DNA from: Planctomycetaceae bacterium
GTDB taxonomy: Bacteria; Planctomycetota; Planctomycetia; Planctomycetales; Planctomycetaceae
DNA length: 64,000 bases
Assembly (NCBI GenBank): GCA_002724315.1
Contig: PBOJ01000064.1
Location: forward strand, 35,749 to 99,748
Direction: 5' to 3'
Numbering within the stretch: the first letter of the stretch is position 1; the number at the start of each line of letters is the position of its first letter. This document shows, piece after piece, positions 20,621 to 29,641 of this stretch. The translations under genes and the position numbers were made by a program. A model generated the notes under the pieces. The model saw only the letters and a program-made list of their open reading frames with translations. It was not told where the DNA came from and did no database searches.

Positions 20621-22375
20621 GTGCAGTTCGTCTCTCGGATCTGGAAAACGCTCGCCGGCGACCGTCGCCTGATGTTCTGTTCGGTCGCTTGCGGCCTGGG
20701 GTTCACCGCCCTGGGAATCATCCCTCCGCTGTTGATACGGGAGATGCTGTTTTGGCTGCGCGACCCGGCGGCCGCAGGGAGTTTCTGGCTTCTTGGAGGG
20801 GCCGTCGGCGTTGTGTATCTGTTACGCGGCATCACCCGCTATCTCTATGGCTTGAGTTCGCACATCGCGGCCTATCGCGCGTTGCACCGCCTGTCGTTGT
20901 CGGTTTACCGGCACCTGCAGAAGATGTCTCCTGCCTATCTGAATCGCCGACACTCGGGGAATCTGGTCGCGCGGACAATGGGCGATGTGGCGGCGATCGA
21001 GGACTACATTGCTCACGGAATCCCGGAATCGCTGTTGGCCATTGTGATCCCGGTGACCATGAGCGTGGTGCTGTTGGTGATCAACTGGCAATTGGCTTTG
21101 GTCGCTCTGGCTCCGTTGCCGGTGATCGCGACGTTGGTGTATGTGATCGCCCGGCGAACCCGGAACATGTGGCGCGGCGTCCGCAGCCGGTTTGCCGAGG
21201 TCAGTGGTCGGATCCAAGACCACCTGGGGGGGCTGGCGGTGATCCAGTCATTCCGCGCGGAGGCGGCGATGGCCAGGCGAGTAGAGGCCGAGAGCCTGGA
21301 ATACCGGGATCGGATCATCCATGCGAACTGTTGGTCGCTTGTCCCGTCGGGAGTGATCGAGACAACTAGCGGTGCGGGGCTGGTCTTGATCATCTGGTCC
21401 GGCGGCTGGATTACGACCGACTCAACGGCGGCGGCCGGCCTGCACGTCGATTTTGCGGATCTGGTGGTGTTCCTGATGTATCTCGGGCAGATCGTGCTCC
21501 CATTCCTGCGACTGGCCAACCTGACGGACAATCTGCAAAAGGCATCGGCGAGCGCCGAACGAGTGTTCGAATTGCTTGATACACCGGCCGAGATTGTCGA
21601 CCGTCCGGGCGCGGCGGTTCCGGAATGCCGGAAGTGGACGATTTCCTTTGAAAACGTGAAGTTCCGGTACACGGACGATCTACCGGTCTTGGAGGACTTG
21701 TCGTTTCGGGTTGAAGAGGGGGAGACGGTTGCACTCGTGGGGGCCACTGGTGCTGGGAAATCGACAGCCTGTCATTTGCTGACGCGGTTTTACGAACCCG
21801 CTGCGGGAGTTGTGCGACTGGGAGGGTTTGACGTCAGCGAACTGCCGCTGTCATGGCTCCGTGATCAAGTGGCGCTGGTCTCCCAGGACGTGTTCCTGCT
21901 GGCGGGGACGATTCGGGAGAATCTCCTGCTGGGACGAGAAGGGGTCAGCGACGCGCAATTGGAGGAGGCGGTGCGGACCTCGGGCGCTGATGAATTCCTG
22001 GAATCCCTTCCCGATGGGCTGGAAACGGTGGTTGGCGAACGTGGGATCCGGCTTTCCGGTGGGCAGAAACAGCGAATCGCGCTGGCCCGTGCACTCGTGA
22101 AGGACGCGCCGATCTTGGTCCTGGATGAGGCCACGAGTGCAGTGGACGGAGCGACCGAATCTCGGATCAAGGAGGCAGTGCGGCGGGCGACAGCTGGCCG
22201 GACCGTTCTGGTTGTTGCTCATCGTTTGTCGACGATTACTGCTGCCGACCGCATTGTGGTGATCGACCAAGGACAAGTTGTCGAGTCGGGGTCATACGAG
22301 GAATTGGTGGCAGCTGATGGCCCATTTGCTCGTTTGTGTCGAATTCCTGAGGACGTCGTGTGGTATGGGGAGTGA
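20621..22375 (+). CDS. ABC-type exporter, fused permease and ATPase
   Basis: Half-transporter of 584 residues: about six membrane helices in the first 300 residues followed by an ABC ATPase. Walker A GATGAGKST, signature LSGGQKQRIALARAL, Walker B ILVLDEATSAVD and the switch His in VVAHRLST are intact. The family (MsbA/MdlB-like) exports lipids, peptides or drugs as a dimer. The GTG at 20621 follows GGAAGGAG by ten bases; a longer frame to 20462 runs into the tsaE leader. Its stop lies one base before the M81 peptidase start, so these two are almost surely one operon. Confidence 0.93.
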   Translation: MQFVSRIWKTLAGDRRLMFCSVACGLGFTALGIIPPLLIREMLFWLRDPAAAGSFWLLGGAVGVVYLLRGITRYLYGLSSHIAAYRALHRLSLSVYRHLQKMSPAYLNRRHSGNLVARTMGDVAAIEDYIAHGIPESLLAIVIPVTMSVVLLVINWQLALVALAPLPVIATLVYVIARRTRNMWRGVRSRFAEVSGRIQDHLGGLAVIQSFRAEAAMARRVEAESLEYRDRIIHANCWSLVPSGVIETTSGAGLVLIIWSGGWITTDSTAAAGLHVDFADLVVFLMYLGQIVLPFLRLANLTDNLQKASASAERVFELLDTPAEIVDRPGAAVPECRKWTISFENVKFRYTDDLPVLEDLSFRVEEGETVALVGATGAGKSTACHLLTRFYEPAAGVVRLGGFDVSELPLSWLRDQVALVSQDVFLLAGTIRENLLLGREGVSDAQLEEAVRTSGADEFLESLPDGLETVVGERGIRLSGGQKQRIALARALVKDAPILVLDEATSAVDGATESRIKEAVRRATAGRTVLVVAHRLSTITAADRIVVIDQGQVVESGSYEELVAADGPFARLCRIPEDVVWYGE

Positions 22376-22376
22376 A

Positions 22377-23891
22377 ATGAGAATTGTCAGTGGAGGAATC
22401 CAGCACGAAACAAACACATTCGCCACCGTTCCAACAACGTTGAGTGATTTTCAACGCGACAGCGATTGTGGTGATGACCTTCAGGGCGGAGATCTGCTCC
22501 GCGAGATGTACCTGGGGACCGGCACAGTTCACGGTGGCTATCTGGACGAGGCGGCCGCCAGAGGGATTGACATCGAACCGGTTATCAATGTGCGAGCCCA
22601 GCCAGCCGGTCGCGTGGAACAATCCGCGTTCGAGCACATGGTCGGTCTGTTGCTTGAACGTATCAGTGCCGCGAGACCATGCGATGGCGTGGTGTTGGAC
22701 CTGCACGGAGCGATGGTCACCGACGATGACGAGGATGCGGAAGGGGTGATCATCGGTCGTGTGCGAGATCTCGTGGGTCCGGAGATGCCACTGGTCGTGA
22801 CACTCGATCTGCACGCCAACATCACCCGGGAAATGGCGGAGAAGGCTGATTGCCTGATTGGCTACGACACTTACCCGCACGTGGATATGAATGAGCGAGG
22901 TCGGGAGGCCATCGGCATTCTCGAACAGATCATTTCCGGTCAGGTGAGTCCGTGCCAGGTGTTTCGTCAATTGCCACTGATGACGATGCCGCCGATGCAG
23001 TGCACTCTGAGACAACCGATGCAGGGCCTGATCGAACAGCTGCATGTTCTGGAGGAGGATCCGGCAGTGGTGACCGCAACGATCGCGATGGGATTTCCGT
23101 TTGCGGATATCACGGACGCCGGTGTGACTGTGCTGGTGACGACAAACGGCGATGCCGACTTGGCCGAATCACGGGCCGACGAGTTGGCCGAACAGGTGTG
23201 GGGGTTGCGCGACGATCTGCAGCCGAATTTGACGACCATCGAGGAGGCGATGCGTTTCTCCGAAGAGCAGTCCGAAGGGCTGGTGATTTTTGCCGACGGT
23301 TCGGACAACCCGGGTGGAGGGGCTCCCTGCGACGGGACCGTCGCGTTGGCGGCGATGATTTCGGCAGAGTTTCAGTCCGGGGTGGTTGGTGTGCTGTACG
23401 ACCCGGAAACGGCGGCTCGGGCTCACGAGGTGGGATTGGGAGGGGAGGCGGAGTTCGAGATTGGTGGAAAGACCGATTCGTTCCACGGCAGTCCCGTGGT
23501 GGTCAGTGCACGCGTGACCGGATTGGGCGACGGGCAATTTACCTTCGGCGGGCCGATGAGACGTGGGTGTCCCGGAGACCTCGGCGCGATGGCGGTGCTT
23601 TCGATCGGCGGGGTCGAAGTGGTGATTGGGAGCCGGCGGATGCAGCTCCTGGACACGGAAATGCTGAGAATTGTCGGAGTTGAGCCATCCGAAAAACGGT
23701 TGCTTGTGGTCAAGAGTGCCGTCCATTTTCGAGCAGACGTCGGTCCGTGGGCGTCGACGATTTTCGATGCTGATACTCCGGGGATTCATCGCCCTGATTT
23801 TTCGTGTTTCGATTACCAGCACGTGCGGCGGCCGATCTATCCGCTGGATCCAGAAGTGGGGCAGGGAAGTCGTACCGGGCGGGCAGACTGA
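22377..23891 (+). CDS. M81-family metallopeptidase (MlrC/microcystinase-like)
   Basis: A 504-residue protein of the MlrC group, named for the last enzyme of microcystin degradation in sphingomonads; most homologues have unknown substrates. The N-terminal GGIQHETNTF, DLHGAM and LDLHANITREM contain the conserved Asp/His residues expected to bind zinc, and PGGGAPCDGTVAL is the conserved C-terminal domain motif. It starts one base after the exporter stop with GGGGAG upstream, and its stop touches the MFS start. The context suggests processing of a transported small peptide or amide, which is inference. Confidence 0.87.
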   Translation: MRIVSGGIQHETNTFATVPTTLSDFQRDSDCGDDLQGGDLLREMYLGTGTVHGGYLDEAAARGIDIEPVINVRAQPAGRVEQSAFEHMVGLLLERISAARPCDGVVLDLHGAMVTDDDEDAEGVIIGRVRDLVGPEMPLVVTLDLHANITREMAEKADCLIGYDTYPHVDMNERGREAIGILEQIISGQVSPCQVFRQLPLMTMPPMQCTLRQPMQGLIEQLHVLEEDPAVVTATIAMGFPFADITDAGVTVLVTTNGDADLAESRADELAEQVWGLRDDLQPNLTTIEEAMRFSEEQSEGLVIFADGSDNPGGGAPCDGTVALAAMISAEFQSGVVGVLYDPETAARAHEVGLGGEAEFEIGGKTDSFHGSPVVVSARVTGLGDGQFTFGGPMRRGCPGDLGAMAVLSIGGVEVVIGSRRMQLLDTEMLRIVGVEPSEKRLLVVKSAVHFRADVGPWASTIFDADTPGIHRPDFSCFDYQHVRRPIYPLDPEVGQGSRTGRAD

Positions 23892-25145
23892 ATGCGTCGC
23901 TATCTGCCGCTGGTCTGCCTGGCGTTTCTGCATACGATCGTTGATACCAGCGCGTTGCTGGTGTCCCCGTTGTGGAAGCGGTTGACGCTGGAATGCGGGC
24001 TGTTCGGAACCAGCCTGCTGGCTGTGATGCTCGCCCACTCTCTCCCGACCTCGTTGGCACAGGGAGTCTTCGGATTTCTTCGCGAACGGCGTCGTATGGG
24101 ATGGTTGTTGTTGGTGGGGCCCGTGGTGGCGGCGATATGTCTCACGGCTGTCGGGGTGGCGGCAGCTCCGGGTCGGGTGGTTCTGGTGTGTGGGTTGTTC
24201 ATTGTCGGGGGTGTCTCGGTCGGAGCATTTCATCCCGAGGCGGCTGTGCGCGCCGGAACGCTGCTTCCCGGCAATCGCACGCGTGGCCTGGCCATCTTCA
24301 TGCTGGGGGGATCGCTCGGGTTGTCGCTGGGGCCGTTGTTGAGCGGCATTGTTGTGGATAGATGGGGGCTTGACGGATTGATTTACCTTTTGCCGGCCAT
24401 GCTGGTCGTGATCCCCGTCTTGTGTTGGGGGGCAAGAACCAGGGAGGGGGCTGAGACGGAAACTTCTCCGACGCGACGAGTGAGTGTTAAAGAGATGTTT
24501 GATGGCCGTATCGGGTTTGCCATCTCGCTGCTGGTTGTCTGTTCGTTTCGACTGGTTCCCAATATGGGAATGAGTAAGGTGATTGCCTTCACGTTGGCGG
24601 GGCCGGGGCGAGGTTTTGACGAACAGGAGATCGGTGGCGTGCAGTCACTGTTCCTGATTTCTGCCAGCGTTGGGATGTCGTTGCTGGCGTTGTTGTTTCC
24701 ACGAGGCTGGGAGCGGCGATTCATGGTGGCGTGTCCTCTGCTGGGAGTTCCGTTGTTGGCGGTTTGGGGCTGGGAGGGTTGTCCCACCTGGTTGTTGATT
24801 GCTGTTTTGATTCCCACGGGTTTGGTTCTGTGGGGCACCACGCCGACGATGGTCTCCTACGCACAGCAAGCCTTTCCCCGGGGTGCGGGGTTGGCGTCAG
24901 CCATCACGATGGGATTGGCGTGGGGTGTTGGCGGACTTCTCGAGGCTCCGTTCACCACTTACTACCACGATCTTGGTCGACCACAATTGGCTGTTTGGGT
25001 CTTCCTGCCATTTGTGGGAGCTGCCGGTTTGGCGGCCATGTTTCTCCCGGAGCCGGACAGCCGAACTGGGCATCCGGTGGATGGAGCTGAGCCAACTCCG
25101 GAGTTGAACGCGGACAGTGATGAAAAACCCAAAACAGGTTCTTGA
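23892..25145 (+). CDS. MFS transporter
   Basis: Integral membrane protein of 417 residues with about eleven or twelve hydrophobic segments. The opening FLHTIVDTSALLVSPLW resembles the fosmidomycin-resistance type of major facilitator, and a basic loop (FLRERRRMG) after helix two fits the MFS A-loop. The ATG directly follows the stop of the M81 peptidase, completing a three-gene cassette. The C-terminus is polar and probably cytoplasmic. Direction and substrate cannot be inferred beyond an association with the peptidase and ABC exporter. Confidence 0.85.
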   Translation: MRRYLPLVCLAFLHTIVDTSALLVSPLWKRLTLECGLFGTSLLAVMLAHSLPTSLAQGVFGFLRERRRMGWLLLVGPVVAAICLTAVGVAAAPGRVVLVCGLFIVGGVSVGAFHPEAAVRAGTLLPGNRTRGLAIFMLGGSLGLSLGPLLSGIVVDRWGLDGLIYLLPAMLVVIPVLCWGARTREGAETETSPTRRVSVKEMFDGRIGFAISLLVVCSFRLVPNMGMSKVIAFTLAGPGRGFDEQEIGGVQSLFLISASVGMSLLALLFPRGWERRFMVACPLLGVPLLAVWGWEGCPTWLLIAVLIPTGLVLWGTTPTMVSYAQQAFPRGAGLASAITMGLAWGVGGLLEAPFTTYYHDLGRPQLAVWVFLPFVGAAGLAAMFLPEPDSRTGHPVDGAEPTPELNADSDEKPKTGS

Positions 25146-25169
25146 CAATCGAAACGGGGAAGGTAGCAT
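25142..25169 (+). promoter_or_regulatory. Putative sigma70-type promoter
   Basis: TTGACA (25142-25147) and TAGCAT (25164-25169) are 16 bases apart. The -35 box overlaps the MFS stop codon. If used, it would produce a leader of about 345 bases ahead of the amidotransferase-like gene. The 11 bases starting at this -35 box are the same as those at the putative mur promoter (TTGACAATCGA). Confidence 0.35.
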
Positions 25170-25521
25170 CAGCCTCGTTGTCAGTCACAAGGATGTGATT
25201 GGCCGGACGTTCCCAAAGGATGTCCGACGTATTCCGGGACGCGAATGACGCGACTTTGGAACAGGAGCAAAGGAATGCCAGCTGAGTGCCAACGGCCGCT
25301 GCCGTTGTTGTGTCGATCGTCGCTCCCCCTTGTGGAGGACGTGGCTGGCAGGGACCGCTTGTCCAGTAGCAGTGGACTGTGCGCGGTGCCGTTTGAGAGA
25401 AGACGAGTTACCTGGCTCAGGACGGGTCGGGATTCTGTGGAGGCTGCCGGGCGTTGTTCGTCGGGGGGTGACGATTGGAAGTGCGCATGGACGTGCACAA
25501 AAACAGGAAGGAACCTGGACG
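25170..25521. other. Gene-poor leader region before the C26-like gene
   Basis: No supported coding region lies between the MFS gene and the ATG at 25522. Two small perfect inverted repeats are visible: CAACGG/CCGTTG at 25291-25308 with a six-base loop, and GTCCA/TGGAC around 25360-25376 with a seven-base loop. Neither is followed by a T-run. I recognise no riboswitch class. Upstream in-frame starts for the next gene exist but lack conservation. Confidence 0.4.
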
Positions 25522-26280
25522 ATGAGTGGAAAACCATGGGTGGGAATCAACGGAGACTTTCGGGCGGCAAAACAGGGCTCCGGTGCGTTGAGCTGGTTCA
25601 ATACCGGGTACTACGACAGCGTCGCGGCTTGTGGCGGACTTCCGGTCTTGATTCCACCATTGGCTGAAGATGACGACCTGAAGCAGTTGCTCAAAAAACT
25701 CGACGGACTGGTGTTGGCCGGGTGCTCTCTTGACATGGATCCCGTACGGTTGGGGATCCAGCCTCATCCGACGTCGAAACCGATGCCCCTGCGACGCGAG
25801 GATTTCGATCGCAGGCTGTGCCAGGCGGCGGTCGACATGAGAATTCCGATCTTGGCCATCGGAGCCGGGATGCAGATCCTCAACGTCGTGTGCGGCGGAA
25901 GCCTGTTCGCTCACGTGCCTGAGGACGTTCCCAAGTCCATTCTGCATCGGGATTCGGTGGAATCGACTTTGCGTCACGTTCTGGAGATTGAGCCGGGCAC
26001 CCGGGTGGATGCGATTTACGGGCCCGGGGAAATTCGGGTCAACAGTCAGCATCATATGGCAATTCAATCGCCGGCTGAGGGCTTTGTGGTCTCCGCTCGG
26101 ACTCCCGACGGAGTGATCGAAGCGATCGAGGCGGACGATCAGGGATGGTTCTGCCTGGGGGTGCAGTGGCATCCGGAGAACACGACGGCCAGTGCGCTGG
26201 ATATGCAGGTGTTCGGAGCATTCTTGGACGCTGCCATCGGCACCCCGGCAGTGGTCCCCTTCAAACGCAAGGCCGCCTGA
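25522..26280 (+). CDS. Class I amidotransferase-like (peptidase C26) protein lacking the nucleophile Cys
   Basis: At 252 residues this has the fold and landmarks of gamma-glutamyl-GABA hydrolases (PuuD-like): DGLVLAGCSLDMDP around residue 61 and WHPEN with the catalytic His217 and Glu219. The nucleophile elbow, normally of the form GICRGMQ, reads AIGAGMQ (residues 112-118), with Gly114 where the catalytic cysteine should be and Ala for the following Arg. It therefore cannot work by the usual thiol mechanism and may bind a glutamyl ligand without hydrolysing it. The ATG at 25522 follows AGGAAGGA. A strong hairpin lies 22 bases after the stop. Confidence 0.82.
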   Translation: MSGKPWVGINGDFRAAKQGSGALSWFNTGYYDSVAACGGLPVLIPPLAEDDDLKQLLKKLDGLVLAGCSLDMDPVRLGIQPHPTSKPMPLRREDFDRRLCQAAVDMRIPILAIGAGMQILNVVCGGSLFAHVPEDVPKSILHRDSVESTLRHVLEIEPGTRVDAIYGPGEIRVNSQHHMAIQSPAEGFVVSARTPDGVIEAIEADDQGWFCLGVQWHPENTTASALDMQVFGAFLDAAIGTPAVVPFKRKAA

Positions 26281-26302
26281 CACAGCAGGCGAGGCGGCGG
26301 TG

Positions 26303-26336
26303 GCGGTCCGGATTCCCGGTGGGGAGTCCGGGCCGC
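26303..26336 (+). terminator. Strong hairpin, probable transcription terminator
   Basis: Bases 26303-26317 pair with 26322-26336 through 15 positions (two G-T wobbles, no mismatch) around the loop GGTG. The hairpin begins 22 bases after the stop of the amidotransferase-like gene and is followed by TGTTTATG, a short imperfect T-tract. It would separate that gene from the aspartate kinase. Confidence 0.6.
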
Positions 26337-26462
26337 TGTTTATGATGGGCCCGCACTGAAGGCCAAGACCTGCCCAGTCGGCCTACGACTCACTATGCTC
26401 GAATTGTTTGTTCGGCTGACGGATTGGCCAGCGGTGAAGAAGCAGAAACGATAGGTTCGGCC

Positions 26463-28268
26463 GTGTCTTTGATCGTGCAAAAATTTGGCGGCACGAGTGT
26501 TTCTGACGCTGAGCGAATACGTTCGGCTGCACGACGAGCTGTGGCATTGCAGCAGGCCGGTCACCAGGTGGTGATGGTCGTGAGTGCGAGGGGCTCGAAA
26601 ACAGACGAACTTGTCGGCCTGGCATCAGAGATCACCGACTCGCCTTCGGCTCGCGAAATGGACATGTTGCTGTCCACCGGCGAACAGGAGTCGGTGGCGC
26701 TTATGGCCATGGCGGTTGCTGCTGAGGGGGCCGAGGCGATCAGCCTGACCGGTGGCCAAATCGGGATTCACACGGATTCCTCTCATACGCAGGCGAGGAT
26801 CATCGACATCTCGACGTTGCGGATGCGCGAGGCGTTGAAGGCGGGGCGTATCGTGATCGCAGCCGGCTTCCAAGGGATTGACGACGATCGGAACATCACC
26901 ACGTTGGGTCGCGGGGGCAGCGATACGACGGCGACTGCGTTGGCAGCGGTGTTGCAGGCCGACGAGTGCCAGATTTACACCGACGTGGAAGGCGTCTTGT
27001 CGACAGATCCTCGGCTTGTGGAATCAGCCCGACTGTTGAGGCGGATTTCCTACGACGAGATGCTGGAATTGGCGAGCCTCGGGGCGGGCGTGATGCACTC
27101 CAGATCGATTGAGTTCGCCAAGAAATACCGCGTGCCAGTCCGCGTGCGACCGGCCCACGGAGACGGTGAAGGGACGCTGATTGCTGATGTGACCGATCAC
27201 ACGTCCAGCCTGGTGACCGGACTGGCTGTTGTTCGCGAGGAGGCGAGAGTGGGGCTTGTCGGCCTGCCGGATCGTCCTGGTGTGATGAGTGAGATCTTTC
27301 TGCGGCTTGCCGAACGGTCGCTTCCCGTCGACATGATTGTTCAGGACATAGGCCAAGGAGGATTGGCGGAGGTGTCGTTTACGGTTCCTGAACCGAATCT
27401 CGCCGAAGCACTGGCTGCGGCGGAAGCGGCCGTTGCTGATCTCGGGCAGGGGAGTGTCGAACAGGGTGTCGGTGTCAGCAAGGTGTCATCGATCGGGCGG
27501 GGCATGCGATCGCATACTGGTGTCGCAGCCCACATGTTTCGGAGCCTGGCCGACGTAGGCGTCAATCTGCACATGATCAGCACCAGCGAGATCAAGATCT
27601 CGGTTCTCGTGGATCGTGACCGGTGCGAGGAAGCCGTGGCGGCGGTTCATGCCGGATTCGGGTTGCATGAAGAACAGACCGAAGGCCCCGATGTGGGGAT
27701 CGAATTGCCACCCGAAGCTCGGCAGGCCGTGTTGTCGGAGCGAGAAGAACTCGAACAAGATGTCGTCGATCGTCTTGCGAGCATGGAGGATATTGTCGTC
27801 AGCGACGTCCAACTGGATGACGAGCAGGCGAGGATTACCGTGAGAGACATTCCCGATGTGCCGGGAATTGTCGGAGCGGTGTTCTCGGCTGTGGCCGAGG
27901 GAGGCATCCTGGTCGACATGATTGTCCAGAATGAATCTCGGGGCCAGGGAGAGTCCGAGAGGCGAGCGAGCCTGACATTCACGGTGCCTCGCCGTGATCT
28001 CGACTCGGCATTGTTGCTAGTGCGGGAAGTGGTCGAGCAGTGGCCTGAAGCAACGATTGGGTTCGAGAGGGATATCGCCATGCTGACTGTGGTGGGGATC
28101 GGGCTGCGCAGCCATACCGGGGTTGGGGTGCGGATGTTTGGTGCGCTCGCGGCGGCCGGAATCAACATCCAGGTGATCAACACCAGCGAGATCCGGGTCA
28201 GCGTCGTGGTTGGATTGGCCGACGGTCCCGCGGGACACACGTGCCTGGCGAAGGCGTTCGACCTTTAG
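26463..28268 (+). CDS. lysC: Aspartate kinase with four ACT domains
   Basis: First enzyme of the aspartate pathway (Lys, Thr, Met and DAP). The GTG at 26463 gives 601 residues beginning SLIVQKFGGTS, the conserved ATP-binding start; a TTG 13 codons earlier is less likely. The kinase domain ends near residue 245, with TLGRGGSDTTATAL and VYTD-like IYTDVEGV visible. Most aspartate kinases carry two ACT domains and about 400 residues; here the pair is duplicated: ACT units near 262-325, 338-400, 457-520 and 537-600, with the repeats MRSHTGVAAHMF and LRSHTGVGVRMF marking the second and fourth. Allosteric control by end products is expected. It converges with the next gene, overlapping by four bases. 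Confidence 0.93.
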   Translation: MSLIVQKFGGTSVSDAERIRSAARRAVALQQAGHQVVMVVSARGSKTDELVGLASEITDSPSAREMDMLLSTGEQESVALMAMAVAAEGAEAISLTGGQIGIHTDSSHTQARIIDISTLRMREALKAGRIVIAAGFQGIDDDRNITTLGRGGSDTTATALAAVLQADECQIYTDVEGVLSTDPRLVESARLLRRISYDEMLELASLGAGVMHSRSIEFAKKYRVPVRVRPAHGDGEGTLIADVTDHTSSLVTGLAVVREEARVGLVGLPDRPGVMSEIFLRLAERSLPVDMIVQDIGQGGLAEVSFTVPEPNLAEALAAAEAAVADLGQGSVEQGVGVSKVSSIGRGMRSHTGVAAHMFRSLADVGVNLHMISTSEIKISVLVDRDRCEEAVAAVHAGFGLHEEQTEGPDVGIELPPEARQAVLSEREELEQDVVDRLASMEDIVVSDVQLDDEQARITVRDIPDVPGIVGAVFSAVAEGGILVDMIVQNESRGQGESERRASLTFTVPRRDLDSALLLVREVVEQWPEATIGFERDIAMLTVVGIGLRSHTGVGVRMFGALAAAGINIQVINTSEIRVSVVVGLADGPAGHTCLAKAFDL

Positions 28269-29581
28269 TCCCACCACCAGGAGTTGCTGGTGGTGGAGTG
28301 GTGTTTGGAGCGGCGAAGCCGACGGTCGACGCGAACGACGTCTTTTTCGCGGATTCGTGGGGGTTCGACCTGCACACCGCCACTGACGCTGAGAACCCAG
28401 TTGCGACCACGTGCTTTTCGGATCGAGGCGAGCGACGGAACGCGACGGGGCGGCTGTGAGGTGCGACGGCGGAATTGCTCGGGGTCCTTCAAAAGTCGGC
28501 TTTGCCATCTCGTGGTGGATTCCGGCAATGGGGCGTGCAAGGCGATCTCGGTGGCGACCGTCAGCCTCACAAGATTCTCCAATTCGGCGAAAACAGGTAT
28601 GTGACGAGCCAGGGCGGTGAACCTCGACGTGAGGTTGGTGGCCATGCGTTCTGCGATGGGACTGGCCTTCCGGTCATCGTCGTCCTGGCCGGGACCTGTC
28701 GCAGCTGTGCGAATAGCCAAACAGGGGCCTGAAAAATTCCATGTGCGGCTGTCAGGTGAACGAGAAAGTCCGTCGTGAATGGCGACGAACCAAAAACGGT
28801 GTTGCCGTCGTACGGCTGAAGGGTTGGCTTTTGCAAGCAGGTCGACGTAGTTGATCAGTCCCTTGACTGGTGGCCGGTCAAAACCCATGGCGACTCGTTT
28901 GAGATGGTAGTCGGCGGCGACGAGTTTGCAGGCGAAACGGCTGTCGGCGGGGACTCCAAATACACGGACGTCCTGAGGACCCATCGCGCGTTGCATCTCC
29001 TTGACGAGTTGGGGGATCCTCTGGGCGTTAATGGATCCGGAGAGGCGTTTCAGGTAACGGGCGTAACGCTTGAGGCCGTCTCGCGTCGGATCGATGGAAC
29101 AACCGATGAAGGACGTGTTCTTGTTCGAAGAAGTGGCAAAACGGATTGCGAGGGCGAGGTCATCCAATTCCAAGACCGGGCGATGGGTTTGCGGGTCAAC
29201 GATCTCGCCGGTGGGAAGTCGTGTCCAACCTGCGGCCGGACCCACCAGGAGGACATCTTCTTGGTCCGGGTTCAACAGCACCTGGTCAATTCGCTGGAGT
29301 CCCGCGAGGTAGCGGATCGAATCGGGCAGCGGAGTTTCGGACTTCAGGTGGGCCGTAATGGTGGCCTCGAGGCGTTTGAGTGAAATTCTGCGATTTGCCG
29401 TGCGTTGGGCAAAATCGCTGGGAGCGTCGGCTATCGAAGGGGCGTTTGAGTTGGTCGCGGCACGTTGCAGCAGGCCTGTCGCATCGATCTTGATGCCGCC
29501 GACCTGGGCTGAAGCCGTGGTCATGCCGAGCAGCGTTAACGTGATTGCTGCAACGGTCGTGATGAGCGAGATGCGAGCCAT
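28265..29581 (-). CDS. Secreted DUF1598-like protein
   Basis: A 438-residue protein with a signal peptide (hydrophobic ITTVAAITLTLLGM, cleavage near TASAQ). It resembles the planctomycete-restricted DUF1598 family: GCSIDPTRDGLKRYARYL, then QRIPQLVKEMQRAMGPQDVRVFGVPADSRFA and DYHLKRVAMG. I know of no assigned function. The C-terminal 60 residues are basic. The ATG at 29581 is chosen because it starts the signal sequence; an alternative 12 codons upstream would bury it. The stop overlaps that of aspartate kinase by four bases on the opposite strand. Confidence 0.7.
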   Translation of the reverse strand: MARISLITTVAAITLTLLGMTTASAQVGGIKIDATGLLQRAATNSNAPSIADAPSDFAQRTANRRISLKRLEATITAHLKSETPLPDSIRYLAGLQRIDQVLLNPDQEDVLLVGPAAGWTRLPTGEIVDPQTHRPVLELDDLALAIRFATSSNKNTSFIGCSIDPTRDGLKRYARYLKRLSGSINAQRIPQLVKEMQRAMGPQDVRVFGVPADSRFACKLVAADYHLKRVAMGFDRPPVKGLINYVDLLAKANPSAVRRQHRFWFVAIHDGLSRSPDSRTWNFSGPCLAIRTAATGPGQDDDDRKASPIAERMATNLTSRFTALARHIPVFAELENLVRLTVATEIALHAPLPESTTRWQSRLLKDPEQFRRRTSQPPRRVPSLASIRKARGRNWVLSVSGGVQVEPPRIREKDVVRVDRRLRRSKHHSTTSNSWWWD

Positions 29582-29641
29582 TTCTGAGAGTGTAACCGAT
29601 GAAGCCGAGGCCGGCACGATCGGTGGTCGCCGACGAGTTTG

